Source: Rhodanobacter sp.
GTDB taxonomy: Bacteria > Pseudomonadota > Gammaproteobacteria > Xanthomonadales > Rhodanobacteraceae
Assembly (NCBI GenBank): GCA_004298505.1
Contig: SCRO01000044.1
Span: 1 to 62,684, forward strand
Length of the DNA: 62,684 nucleotides
Direction of reading: 5' to 3'
Under the pieces are notes generated by a model. The model did not search any database and had not been told where the DNA came from. It worked only from the letters and a program-made list of their open reading frames with translations. A program made the position numbers and the translations under genes. Positions 27,650-36,779 of this stretch are shown one piece after another; within the stretch, counting starts at the first letter, position 1; each line of letters starts with the position of its first letter.

Positions 27650-28249
27650 TCAGAAGCGGTATTCGGCGCTGGCCGAGACCATGTCGGTGCTGAGGTCGAT
27701 GTTGTGCTTCTGGGCGTCGAAGTAGTCGTAGTTCACGCCCACGCTGAGGTTCGGCGTGATGTTGTAGCCCACGCCAGCACCGGCGTACCAGCTGTTGCTG
27801 TCCAGACTCCTGCGCACCGGGTTCACGTCGTTGCTCAGGCCGTGGCCGGTCCAGCTGTACAGGCCTGCGCGGCCGCTGAGATACCAGTTCGGGCTCAGGT
27901 CGAGGTGAGCATTGGCGCCCACGGTCCAGCCATGCAGCTGCGACTTGTTGTCCGCCACCACCGGCTGGCTGTTGAAGATGTTTTTCGCATGGATATTGCC
28001 CAGGTCGTTGTAGCCCACCTCCGCACCTAGCGCGAAGTTCGGCGCGAGCGACCAGCGGTAACCGCCATTCAAGGCATAGCCGGTGTCATGACCGTCGTAC
28101 GGGCCTTGGTTGATTGCGGTTCGACCGACGTTGCCGTTGATGAACCAGCCACCATTGTCGGCCGGTCCGTTCTGTGCAAACGCGGCAGGAACGGCCAGCA
28201 GGCCGGCGGCGGAGAGGGCGAGGGCAAGCAGTGTTTTCTTGGTTTTCAT
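27650..28249 (-). CDS. Small outer-membrane beta-barrel protein, paralogue 1
   Basis: 199 aa from ATG 28249, with GGAG 8 nt upstream. Signal peptide (MKTKKTLLALALSAAGLLAV...AFA), then alternating strands of an 8-stranded OmpA/OmpX/opacity-type barrel: GWFINGNVGRTA, GYALNGGYRWSL, ALGAEVGYNDLGN, LHGWTVGANAHLDL, WYLSGRAGLYSW, WYAGAGVGYNI, and a C-terminal SASAEYRF ending in Phe, the BAM targeting signal. It is clearly related to the protein at 36780-37511; both flank the nar operon. Confidence 0.85.
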   Translation of the reverse strand: MKTKKTLLALALSAAGLLAVPAAFAQNGPADNGGWFINGNVGRTAINQGPYDGHDTGYALNGGYRWSLAPNFALGAEVGYNDLGNIHAKNIFNSQPVVADNKSQLHGWTVGANAHLDLSPNWYLSGRAGLYSWTGHGLSNDVNPVRRSLDSNSWYAGAGVGYNITPNLSVGVNYDYFDAQKHNIDLSTDMVSASAEYRF

Positions 28250-28672
28250 GGATGATGCTCCAATAGTCATGGCAATCAGCCGTAAAGGGGGTCGGCCGCT
28301 GCTGAAGTGTGTCGCCCGACTTGGGCAGCGACACGGAGACTTAGATGAGGCAGCTCCGGAAAGATTCAACACCTGTTAGTGCAGTATTAAGCGCGGGTTA
28401 AGTCGAGCCTGTCGGCGCGACGATGGTTGCGCTACCTCGAGCATGGCAGCGGTTGATGCATGGCCTGTCCGCCATCTCGATGGAACGAATTCAACCTAAT
28501 ACAGGACCGAATCGGTTCTGTTTTTTTCTTTGCTGCTTTCCTGCTACCATCAGATCGGGTTTCGGCATCGCGGATGCCACTTTGCTTCATCAGCGTTCGG
28601 CATGTGAGTCTCGGCGACGGGAAACTGCTGCCTCAGGCGATCGGCCACGATGCTGCCGCCGAGGATTGCGCA
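28250..28672. other. Intergenic region between the OMP gene and narG
   Basis: 423 nt holding the divergent leaders. It contains the TTAA direct repeat at 28386-28401 and a T-run near 28520. I looked for an FNR/Anr box (TTGAT-N4-ATCAA) expected before a nitrate reductase operon and found only a half site, TTGAT at 28453-28457, with no partner. No NarL heptamer pair was convincing. Confidence 0.5.
28386..28401 (-). promoter_or_regulatory. TTAA direct repeat upstream of OMP paralogue 1
   Basis: On the plus strand ATTAA (28386-28390), GCGCGG, GTTAA (28397-28401): two TTAA half sites with an 11-bp period. It lies 137 nt upstream of the OMP ATG. An almost identical element precedes paralogue 2 at 140 nt. 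The 11-bp spacing recalls PhoP/OmpR-family sites. Confidence 0.6.
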
Positions 28673-31600
28673 ATGGGTCAGTTTCTCGAACGCCTCCGCT
28701 ACTTCCGCCGGAAACGCGAGCCCTATTCGAACGGCTGGGGTGAGCTCCGGATCGAGGCGCGGCAGTGGGAAGACGGCTACCGCAACCGCTGGGCGCACGA
28801 CAAGGTGGTGCGCTCGACGCATGGCGTGAACTGCACCGGTTCGTGCAGCTGGAAGATCCATGTCAAGCAGGGCGTGGTGACCTGGGAAACCCAGCAAACC
28901 GACTATCCACGCACGCGTGCCGACATGCCCAACCACGAACCGCGCGGCTGCTCGCGCGGCGCGTCGTATTCGTGGTACCTGTACAGCGCGAACCGCCTGA
29001 AGTACCCGATGGTGCGCGGTCGCTTGCTCAAGCGCTGGCGCGCGGCACGCAAGACGCTGGCACCGGTCGAAGCCTGGGCCGCATTGATGGCCGACCCCGA
29101 GGCCAGGGATTACAAGGCCACGCGCGGCCTCGGCGGCTTCGTGCGCGCGAGCTGGGACGAGTCGCTGGAAATCGCCGCCGCGGCCAACATTTACACCATC
29201 AAGGCCTACGGTCCCGATCGCATCGCCGGTTTCACGCCGATTCCGGCGATGTCGATGATTTCCTACGCCTCGGGCACGCGTTACCTGAGCCTGATCGGCG
29301 GTACGGTGCTGTCGTTCTACGACTGGTACTGCGACCTGCCGGCGGCGAGCCCGCAGACCTGGGGCGAGCAGACCGACGTGCCGGAGTCGGCCGACTGGTA
29401 CAACGCGGGCTACCTGATCGCATGGGGCTCCAACGTGCCGCAAACACGCACGCCGGATGCCCATTTCTTCGTCGAAGCACGCTACAACGGCACCGAAGTG
29501 GTCGCCATCAGCCCCGATTTTTCGGAGGTCTCCAAGCTCTCCGACATCTGGCTGCATCCCAAGCAGGGTACCGACGGCGCGATGGCGATGGCGATGGGTC
29601 ACGTGATCCTGCGCGAGTTTTTCCTCGACCGCCAGGTCGATTATTTCCAGAACTACTGCCGCCGCTTCACCGACCTGCCGATGCTGGTGACGCTGCGTCG
29701 CGATGGTGCGCGCTGGGTGCCGGACCGCTACCTGCGCGCCAGCGATTTCGAAGGTGCATTGGGCACGCCCGAAAACGGGGACTGGAAAAGCGTTGCCTTT
29801 GACACCGTCGGCAGCCCGGTCGCACCGCGCGGTTCGATGGGCTTTCGCTGGCCGGGCAAGGACAGCGTCGACCGCGAAAAATGGAACCTGGAGCAGAAGA
29901 CTGCCGACGGCCGCGAGATCGAGCTCACGCTCACCGAAATCGAACGCTCCGAGGCGGTGCTCGACGTCGCCTTCCCCTATTTCGGCGGCGTGCTCAACGA
30001 ACACTTCACGCCCAACGTGCAAGACGACGTGCTGCTACGCAAGGCACCAGTGCGCAAGCTCGCCACGAAAAACGGCGAGATCATGGTGGCCACCGTGTTC
30101 GACCTGCTGTGTGCCCATTACGGCATGGATCGCGGACTCGGCGGCACCTGTGCCACGAGTTACGAGGACAACGTCCCCTACACACCAACCTGGCAGGAGA
30201 CGATCACCGGCGTGTCGGCCGCGCAAGTGATCGAGGTCGCGCGCGGCTTTGCCCACAACGCGGAAAAGACCAACGGCCGCTCGATGGTCATCATCGGCTC
30301 GGGCATGAACCACTGGTTCCACCAGGACGTCAGCTACCGCGCCATCATCAACATGCTGATGTTGTGCGGCACGGTCGGACAATCCGGTGGCGGCTGGTCG
30401 CACTACACCGGCCAGGAATGCATCCGCCCGGAAGTCGGCTGGGCCGCGCTTGCCTTCGCGCTGGACTGGGCGCGCCCGCCGCGGCACATGGCCGGCACCG
30501 ACTACTTCTACCTGCATTCGGACCAGTGGCGCTACGAGAAGCTGAAACCCGACGATCTGCTCTCGCCACTCGCCGACCGCAGCCGCCAGAGCGGCTCCAT
30601 GGTCGACTGCAGCGTGCGCGCGCAACGCATGGGTTGGCTGCCTTCGGCGCCGCAGTTCAACAAGAACCCGCTGGACGTGGCGCGCGAGGCCATGGCTGCC
30701 GGCGGCGACCCGAAGCAATATATCGTCGATGGCTTGACCTCGGGCAAACTCGCGATGGCCTGCGAGGATCCCGACCACCCGGCCAACTACCCGCGCAACC
30801 TGTTCGTGTGGCGCTCCAACCTGCTCGGCTCCTCGGGCAAGGGCCACGAGTATTTCCTCAAGCATTTCCTCGGCACTCGCTGCGGATTGCAGGGCAAGGA
30901 TCTGGGTGAGGAGGGTGGCGACAAACCCGAGGAGGTCGTGTGGCGCGACCCGGCGCCGGAAGGCAAGCTCGACCTCGTGGTGACGCTGGATTTTCGCATG
31001 TCGACCACCGCGCTGTACTCGGACATCGTGCTGCCGGCCGCCTCGTGGTACGAAAAGAACGACCTCTCGACTACCGACATGCACACCTTCATCCACCCGT
31101 TCTCGGTGGCCGTGGACCCGGTGTACGAATCCCGCAGCGACTGGGAGATCTACAAGGCCATCGCGAAGAAATTCTCGGAGCTCGCCACAGGCCACCTCGG
31201 CGTCGAAAAGGATGTGGTGCTCACGCCGATCATGCACGACACGCCCGGAGAGATGGCGCAAGCTTTCGAGGTACGTGACTGGAAGAAAGGCGAATGTGCA
31301 TTCCAGCCCGGCGTGACCGCCCCGAACATCACCTTCCTCGATCGCGACTACACTGCGGTGCACGCCCGCTACACCGCGCTAGGCCCGCTGATCGACACCC
31401 TCGGCGAAGGTGCCAAGGGCATCCACTGGGACATGCAGCCCGTGGTCGCGGCGCTGGCCAGGCTCAACCGGACCGTCGCCGATGGCCCGGCCAAGGGTCG
31501 CCCGCGCATCGCCTCGGACATCGACGCGGCCGAGACCGTGCTGATGATCTCGCCGGAAACCAATGGCGAGTCCGCGGTGCGCGGCTGGGAGGCGCTGTCC

Positions 31601-32437
31601 AAACACACCGGCATCAGCCACAAGCACCTCGCTGAGGCCCGCCAGGGCCAGCAGATCCGCTTTCGCGACCTGCAGGCGCAACCGCGCAAGGTCATCACCT
31701 CGCCGACCTGGTCGGGCGTGCAAAGCGAGGAGATCAGCTACAACGGCAGCTATCTCAACATCCACGAACTGATTCCGTGGCGCACGCTGACCGGGCGTCA
31801 GCACTTCTACCTCGACCATCCGTGGTTTCGTGACTACGGCGAAGCGTTCGCGATCTACCGCCCGCCGGTGGACACGCGCACGGTCCATGCCCTGCTGGGC
31901 AAGCAGCCCAATGGCCATGCGGAAATCGCGCTCAACTTCATCACACCGCACCAGAAGTGGGGCATCCACAGCACCTACACCGACAACCTGATCATGCTCA
32001 CGCTCTCGCGCGGCGGGCCGATTGTATGGATCTCGGAGGTGGATGCGAAAAAGGCCGGCATCGAGGACAACGACTGGATCGAGTGCTTCAACGCCAACGG
32101 CGCGCTCACGGCGCGCGCCGTGGTCAGCCAGCGCGTCAACGCCGGCATGTGCATGATGTACCACGCGCAGGAAAAGATCGTGAATGTGCCCGGTTCGGAA
32201 ATCACCGGCATGCGCGGCGGTATCCACAACTCGGTCACTCGCATCGTGGTCAAGCCGACGCAGATGATTGGCGGCTGTGCGCAGTTCTCGTGGTCGTTCA
32301 ATTACTACGGCCCGGTCGGTTCGGACCGCGACAATTTCGTCATCGTGCGCAAGATGGAAAAGGTCGACTGGATGGACCGCGTCCAGCGCGCCGCGCGTGA
32401 AGCCGAACTCGATACCAACCTGGTGGGAGCACGCTGA
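28673..32437 (+). CDS. narG: Respiratory nitrate reductase alpha subunit
   Basis: 1254 aa, close to the 1247 of E. coli NarG. I chose ATG 28673 because MGQFLERLRYFRRKREPY aligns with the NarG N-terminus, including the vestigial twin-arginine-like segment. FS0 cluster ligands: STHGVNCTGSCSW and a fourth Cys in EPRGCSRGAS. The molybdenum ligand region reads TDVPESADWYN. Late signatures GIHSTYTDNL, TARAVVSQRVN and GGIHNSVTRI also match. It is the cytoplasmic Mo-bisMGD catalytic subunit reducing nitrate to nitrite. The stop overlaps the narH start. Confidence 0.98.
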   Translation: MGQFLERLRYFRRKREPYSNGWGELRIEARQWEDGYRNRWAHDKVVRSTHGVNCTGSCSWKIHVKQGVVTWETQQTDYPRTRADMPNHEPRGCSRGASYSWYLYSANRLKYPMVRGRLLKRWRAARKTLAPVEAWAALMADPEARDYKATRGLGGFVRASWDESLEIAAAANIYTIKAYGPDRIAGFTPIPAMSMISYASGTRYLSLIGGTVLSFYDWYCDLPAASPQTWGEQTDVPESADWYNAGYLIAWGSNVPQTRTPDAHFFVEARYNGTEVVAISPDFSEVSKLSDIWLHPKQGTDGAMAMAMGHVILREFFLDRQVDYFQNYCRRFTDLPMLVTLRRDGARWVPDRYLRASDFEGALGTPENGDWKSVAFDTVGSPVAPRGSMGFRWPGKDSVDREKWNLEQKTADGREIELTLTEIERSEAVLDVAFPYFGGVLNEHFTPNVQDDVLLRKAPVRKLATKNGEIMVATVFDLLCAHYGMDRGLGGTCATSYEDNVPYTPTWQETITGVSAAQVIEVARGFAHNAEKTNGRSMVIIGSGMNHWFHQDVSYRAIINMLMLCGTVGQSGGGWSHYTGQECIRPEVGWAALAFALDWARPPRHMAGTDYFYLHSDQWRYEKLKPDDLLSPLADRSRQSGSMVDCSVRAQRMGWLPSAPQFNKNPLDVAREAMAAGGDPKQYIVDGLTSGKLAMACEDPDHPANYPRNLFVWRSNLLGSSGKGHEYFLKHFLGTRCGLQGKDLGEEGGDKPEEVVWRDPAPEGKLDLVVTLDFRMSTTALYSDIVLPAASWYEKNDLSTTDMHTFIHPFSVAVDPVYESRSDWEIYKAIAKKFSELATGHLGVEKDVVLTPIMHDTPGEMAQAFEVRDWKKGECAFQPGVTAPNITFLDRDYTAVHARYTALGPLIDTLGEGAKGIHWDMQPVVAALARLNRTVADGPAKGRPRIASDIDAAETVLMISPETNGESAVRGWEALSKHTGISHKHLAEARQGQQIRFRDLQAQPRKVITSPTWSGVQSEEISYNGSYLNIHELIPWRTLTGRQHFYLDHPWFRDYGEAFAIYRPPVDTRTVHALLGKQPNGHAEIALNFITPHQKWGIHSTYTDNLIMLTLSRGGPIVWISEVDAKKAGIEDNDWIECFNANGALTARAVVSQRVNAGMCMMYHAQEKIVNVPGSEITGMRGGIHNSVTRIVVKPTQMIGGCAQFSWSFNYYGPVGSDRDNFVIVRKMEKVDWMDRVQRAAREAELDTNLVGAR

Positions 32438-33978
32438 TGAAGATCCGCGGCCAGATCGTGATGGTGCTCAACCTCGACAAGTGCATCGGCTGCCACACCT
32501 GCTCGGTGACCTGCAAGAACGTGTGGACCTCGCGCAAGGGCATGGAATACGCCTGGTTCAACAACGTCGAGACCAAGCCCGGCATCGGCTACCCCAAGGA
32601 TTGGGAAAATCAGGACCACTGGAAAGGTGGCTGGGAACGCAGGAAGAACGGCAAGCTGGTGCCGAAACAGGGCGGGCGCTGGACCGTGCTTGCGAAGATC
32701 TTCGCCAACCCGCACCTGCCCGAGATCGACGACTACTACGAGCCGTTCACGTTCGACTACGAGAACCTGCAGACGGCGCCGGAGCTGTCGACCGCGCCGG
32801 TCGCGCGCCCGATCTCGCTGGTCTCCGGGCGCACCATGGACAAGATTGTATGGGGCCCGAACTGGGAAGAGATTCTTGGTGGCGAATTCGACAAACGCAG
32901 CAAGGACTACAACTTCGAGAACGTGCAGAAGGACATCTACGGGCAGTTCGAAAACACCTTCATGATGTACCTGCCGCGCCTGTGCGAGCACTGCCTCAAT
33001 CCGACCTGCGTCGCCGCGTGCCCGTCCGGCTCGATCTACAAGCGCGAGGAAGACGGCATCGTCCTCATCGACCAGGACAAGTGCCGCGGCTGGCGCATGT
33101 GCGTATCCGGTTGCCCGTACAAGAAAATCTACTTCAACTGGGTCAGCGGCAAGGCCGAAAAATGCACGTTCTGCTACCCACGCATCGAGGTCGGCCTGCC
33201 CACCGTGTGTTCGGAAACCTGCGTCGGGCGCATTCGCTACCTGGGCGTGATCCTGTACGACGCCGACCGCATCGAGGCGGCCGCATCCACGGAAAACGAG
33301 CATGACTTGTATCAGGCGCAGCTGGATGTGTTTCTCGACCCGTACGATCCGGAAATCCAGAAAAAGGCGCGGGCCGACGGCATGGCCGAGTCCTGGCTCG
33401 AGGCGGCGCAAAAATCGCCCGTCTACAAGATGGCGGTGGAATGGAAGATCGCCTTCCCGCTACACCCGGAATACCGCACGCTGCCGATGGTGTGGTACGT
33501 GCCGCCGCTCTCGCCGATTACCGCGCACGCCAACGCGGGCGCCATCGACAGCACGTCGAACGGCCTGCCGGATATCAAGTCGCTGCGCATCCCGGTGCGC
33601 TACCTCGCGAACCTTCTGACCGCAGGCTACGAGCCGCCGATCGTGAGCGCGCTGGAACGCATGATGGCGATGCGCGTGTGGTTTCGCGCGCGCCAGCTTG
33701 GCGAGCCGCAGGATGCCGGGCTTCTGGCCAGCGTGGGCCTGGATGAAGCCACCGCGAACGCCATGCATCGTTATCTGGCGATCGCCAACTACGAGGATCG
33801 CTTCGTGATCCCCACGGCACACCGCGAGCTCAGCCACGACGCCTACAAGATCCGCGGCGGCTGCGGCTTCACCTTCGGCAACGGCTGCGACGGCATCGAC
33901 GCCAAGGGCGGCCTGTTCGGCGGCAAGATGGGGCGGCGCAAGATGATCCCGATCCGCACGCTGGACGACGCCGACTGA
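32437..33978 (+). CDS. narH: Respiratory nitrate reductase beta subunit
   Basis: 513 aa (E. coli 512). Four cysteine groups for one [3Fe-4S] and three [4Fe-4S] clusters: LDKCIGCHTCSVTCKN near residue 16, LCEHCLNPTCVAACPSG, DKCRGWRMCVSGCPYKK with the Trp that marks the [3Fe-4S] site, and KCTFCYPRIE...CSETCVGRIRY. It carries electrons from the NarI haems to NarG. Start overlaps the narG stop by one base. Confidence 0.98.
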   Translation: MKIRGQIVMVLNLDKCIGCHTCSVTCKNVWTSRKGMEYAWFNNVETKPGIGYPKDWENQDHWKGGWERRKNGKLVPKQGGRWTVLAKIFANPHLPEIDDYYEPFTFDYENLQTAPELSTAPVARPISLVSGRTMDKIVWGPNWEEILGGEFDKRSKDYNFENVQKDIYGQFENTFMMYLPRLCEHCLNPTCVAACPSGSIYKREEDGIVLIDQDKCRGWRMCVSGCPYKKIYFNWVSGKAEKCTFCYPRIEVGLPTVCSETCVGRIRYLGVILYDADRIEAAASTENEHDLYQAQLDVFLDPYDPEIQKKARADGMAESWLEAAQKSPVYKMAVEWKIAFPLHPEYRTLPMVWYVPPLSPITAHANAGAIDSTSNGLPDIKSLRIPVRYLANLLTAGYEPPIVSALERMMAMRVWFRARQLGEPQDAGLLASVGLDEATANAMHRYLAIANYEDRFVIPTAHRELSHDAYKIRGGCGFTFGNGCDGIDAKGGLFGGKMGRRKMIPIRTLDDAD

Positions 33979-33997
33979 AGAGCGAGTACCCAGGCCC

Positions 33998-34639
33998 ATG
34001 GCACGCAATCCCACCACCTTGCTCCGCGCCTGCTCGGCGCTGCTGGCGTATCCGGACACCGAGCTGTGCGCGGCGCTACCCGAAATCGCCGCGGCGATCC
34101 GCACCGACCGTGCGCTCAAACGGCGCTACCGGGACGCCTTGCTGACGCTGGTTGACACCATCGCCGGCGGCGACGAGCTCGACACACAGGGCCGCTACGT
34201 GGACCTGTTCGACCGCGGCCGGCGCACCTCGCTCAACCTGTTCGAGCACGTGCACGGCGACGGTCGTCAGCGCGGGCCGGCGATGCTGCAACTGCGTCAA
34301 CGCTACCTCGACGCCGGCATGGAACCGGTCGGCGACGATCTGCCGGACCACCTGCCGCTCCTGCTCGAATACCTGAGCTGCCGCGACTTGGCGGAAGTAC
34401 GCGACACGATTGGCGAAATCGCGCACATCCTGCGCCAGCTCGGCAACACGTTATTGAAGCGTGACAGCCCGTACGCCGCGGTCATGGATGCGCTGCTCGC
34501 CCTCGGTGGCGAGAAGGGACTCGACGCGCATGCCAAGGTCCCGCCGCCAGACGACTTCGAGCGCACCTGGCAAGAACGTCCCGCCTTCACGCCACCCGAA
34601 CCCAACCCCGCGATCGCACCCGCGGACCGCACCGCATGA
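33998..34639 (+). CDS. narJ: Nitrate reductase assembly chaperone
   Basis: 213 aa. The NarJ signature YVDLFDRGRRTSLNLFEHV followed by HGDGRQRGPAML is present, with the helical flanks and LPDHLPLLLEYLS. NarJ binds apo-NarG and directs cofactor insertion and membrane docking; it is not part of the final enzyme. The C-terminal 35 residues are Pro-rich and disordered-looking. 20 nt after narH. Confidence 0.96.
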   Translation: MARNPTTLLRACSALLAYPDTELCAALPEIAAAIRTDRALKRRYRDALLTLVDTIAGGDELDTQGRYVDLFDRGRRTSLNLFEHVHGDGRQRGPAMLQLRQRYLDAGMEPVGDDLPDHLPLLLEYLSCRDLAEVRDTIGEIAHILRQLGNTLLKRDSPYAAVMDALLALGGEKGLDAHAKVPPPDDFERTWQERPAFTPPEPNPAIAPADRTA

Positions 34640-34667
34640 CACGCACGACCCATCCGGAGAACCCACG

Positions 34668-35378
34668 ATGAGCATCCCGCGCCTCGACTGGTTCCTGTTC
34701 GACATCTATCCCTACATCTGCCTTTCCGTATTGTTGCTGGGCAGCCTGGTCCGCTTCGACCGCGAGCCGTACTCATGGAAGAGTGACTCCTCGCAGACGC
34801 TGCGCAAACAGCAGCTGCGGATGGGTTCGAACCTGTTCCACTACGGTGTGCTGATCGTCATCCTCGGACACTTCGTCGGCTTCCTGATGCCCGAAGCGCT
34901 GGTGCACCTGCTGATGAGCCCGACCGAGCACATGTTGCTGGCGATGGTGATCGGTGGCCTCGCCGGCGTCGTGGCCCTCATCGGCATCTCGATCCTCATC
35001 TTCCGCCGGCTGTACTACGCGCGCGTACGCAGCAACAGCCGCAAGTGGGACATCACCATCGTGATCATGCTGTGGCTGCAACTCGCCCTTGGCATCGCGA
35101 CCGTGCCGATCTCGGCCCAGCACTTGGCCGGCGCCGAGTTCGATCGGCTGGTCGCCTACGTGCAGTCGATCGTCTATTTCCAGGGCGGTGGCACGGTGCT
35201 GCTGCAAGGCATTTCGTGGGTGTACAAGACCCACATCCTGCTTGGTTTCACGATCTTCCTGGTGTCGCCGTTCACGCGCATGGTGCACATCTGGAGCGGA
35301 GTCGGCTCACTCGCCTACCTGGTGCGCCCGTACCAGCTGACGCGCAAGGACACTCGCGCCGCGAATCCCATGAAATGA
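34668..35378 (+). CDS. narI: Respiratory nitrate reductase gamma subunit (cytochrome b)
   Basis: 236 aa from ATG 34668, after CCGGAGA. Five membrane helices. The haem-ligand histidines are visible in NLFHYGVLIVILGHFVGF and in KTHILLGFTIFLVSPFTRMVH. It takes electrons from quinol at the periplasmic side and passes them to NarH, so the enzyme is proton-motive. Its stop overlaps the start of the next gene by 4 nt. Confidence 0.97.
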   Translation: MSIPRLDWFLFDIYPYICLSVLLLGSLVRFDREPYSWKSDSSQTLRKQQLRMGSNLFHYGVLIVILGHFVGFLMPEALVHLLMSPTEHMLLAMVIGGLAGVVALIGISILIFRRLYYARVRSNSRKWDITIVIMLWLQLALGIATVPISAQHLAGAEFDRLVAYVQSIVYFQGGGTVLLQGISWVYKTHILLGFTIFLVSPFTRMVHIWSGVGSLAYLVRPYQLTRKDTRAANPMK

Positions 35379-36085
35379 AGGTCAACAATGTCAGCATTGA
35401 TGCATCGCAGTGGCCAACCGCGCAGGTGGCCGCGGTGCGCGAGCTGTTGCGCCAGCGCGCGCGGGAACTCGGCCTGCTGGCCGACAACGCCGACGCGGAA
35501 GCCACCGCCGCCGCGATCGAGCAATTGCTTGAGGACGAGGTCGAGGTGCCCGAGCCCACCACCGAAGAATGCCGCCGATGGTACGACACGCACCGCGCAC
35601 GTTATCGCAACGGCGAGCTGATCCATGCCCGGCACATCCTGTTCCAGGTCACGCCCGGCACGCCGGTCGCGGCGGTACGCTCGGTGGCCGAGGCCATGCT
35701 GATGGAACTGCGCGCCAATCCCGACCTGTTTGCCGAGCGCGCGCGCAGCAAATCGAATTGCCCCTCCTGCGCCCAGGGCGGCCAGTTGGGGCAGCTGGCG
35801 CGCGGCAGTACCGTGCCGGAATTCGAAAAGGCCGTGTTCGAAGGCGACACCATCGGTATCCTGCCGCAACTCGTGCACAGCCGGCACGGCCTCCATATCG
35901 TCGCGGTGGATCAGCGCATTCCCGGCGAACAACTGCCGTTCGAGGCGATGGCGGGCAAGGTGGCCGATGAGCTGCGCGCCGCCTCCGAACAACGTGCGCT
36001 GGGCCAATACGTGCGTGTGCTCGCCGGCCGCGCCGAGCTCGACGGCGTCGACCTCAACGCGGCTGCCTCGCCGCTCGTGCAATAG
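35375..36085 (+). CDS. Parvulin-type peptidyl-prolyl isomerase of the nar operon
   Basis: 236 aa. Helical N-terminal part (about residues 1-75), then a rotamase domain: ELIHARHILFQVTPGTP, FAERARSKSNCPSCAQGGQLG, STVPEFEKAVFEGDTIG, HSRHGLHIVAVDQRIPGE. No signal peptide, so cytoplasmic. PpiC/NifM-like proteins commonly end narGHJI operons in Pseudomonas and related denitrifiers, and are thought to aid nitrate reductase folding. ATG overlaps the narI stop. Confidence 0.88.
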   Translation: MKVNNVSIDASQWPTAQVAAVRELLRQRARELGLLADNADAEATAAAIEQLLEDEVEVPEPTTEECRRWYDTHRARYRNGELIHARHILFQVTPGTPVAAVRSVAEAMLMELRANPDLFAERARSKSNCPSCAQGGQLGQLARGSTVPEFEKAVFEGDTIGILPQLVHSRHGLHIVAVDQRIPGEQLPFEAMAGKVADELRAASEQRALGQYVRVLAGRAELDGVDLNAAASPLVQ

Positions 36086-36484
36086 GGGCCATGGTCGCGC
36101 ACGTCAGATGGTCTGGCATCGCTCTGTGCATCGCGCATGAAAGCGGCTGATCGTGTGGCGCGCGAAATGAGCTTGTTCGCACGGCCAATAATAGACCGCC
36201 AGCCATGCCTGAAAATGCCGGTGACGCCGAAGGTAGGGCGCCGAGCAGCCGGAAGCAGCCGATGCCGGCAACGGGTGCCGAAGTCAGCGCCATGGGAACC
36301 AGCCGGGACGCGGTCACGCTGCAGCGTGATTGTGTTGCAGTGATGATCCCGCAGGACGATCGGGTCACGCTGCTGTTCCGGCATGGAGCGCTATCGACCG
36401 ATCAACCAGATAGCACCACCAGCTGGCCTGCGTACCCTGGATTTGGCTCTGGTTCTTGAGCACATCTTGCGTTGACGCAGAAGA

Positions 36485-36507
36485 GCCGGCGGGCGCTGCC
36501 CGCCGGC
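36485..36507 (+). terminator. Strong GC hairpin downstream of the nar operon
   Basis: GCCGGCGGGC, loop GCT, GCCCGCCGGC: a perfect 10-bp stem 400 nt after the last nar gene. There is no U-run, so it is either a Rho-assisted end or an mRNA 3'-end stabiliser. Confidence 0.5.
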
Positions 36508-36645
36508 CCCTGCTGCTGATTTGAAAGAGTGGCCGGCGACCGGGCGAACTTTTGGTCCGACCCAAACAGACCGCCCTCACCGGCCGCCAGCTGCCGTGCA
36601 CAGTACGCATCGATCAAGCCGACGGCAACGTCGTTGCATGCGCCA

Positions 36646-36670
36646 GCGTTCGCGGGCGATTCATTCCTAC
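36646..36670 (-). repeat. REP-like unit, inverted and diverged
   Basis: Read on the minus strand: GTAGGAATGAATCGCCCGCG then AACGC. It shares ATCGCCCGCG (the complement of the CGCGGGCGAT half) with the copies at 22044 and 25714 but the other arm is diverged. Confidence 0.5.
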
Positions 36671-36725
36671 GAGTTCTTCAATGTGTTGACCGATGCGCGT
36701 CAAATTCTTGAATACCAGGAGAAAC

Positions 36726-36743
36726 GGGCGCCGGAAGGCGCCC
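36726..36743 (-). terminator. Terminator of OMP paralogue 2
   Basis: GGGCGCC, 4-nt loop, GGCGCCC: a 7-bp stem, followed on the minus strand by GTTTCTCC. It lies 37 nt beyond the stop of the minus-strand OMP gene. Confidence 0.7.
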
Positions 36744-36779
36744 GAGTCATGGCGTGATGCAGATGTTGTGGAACGGTGC

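Larger units (their letters stand above)
36086..36779. other. 694-nt gap after the nar operon
   Basis: No gene could be supported here. Short open frames on both strands have no family pattern or ribosome-binding site. Contents seen: a GC hairpin (36485-36507), a REP-like unit (36646-36670) and the terminator of the convergent OMP gene (36726-36743). No nitrate transporter narK, narXL or molybdenum-cofactor gene follows. It may be decayed sequence. Confidence 0.55.

Noticed and set aside
28550..30022. 490-codon minus-strand frame across narG
   Set aside because: narG is fully conserved on the plus strand in this stretch; the minus frame is Arg/Val/Gly-rich without motifs.
36054..36384. Minus-strand frames of 104-157 codons after the nar operon
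   Set aside because: No start signal, no recognisable fold, and they run back into the isomerase gene. Left as unexplained intergenic sequence.
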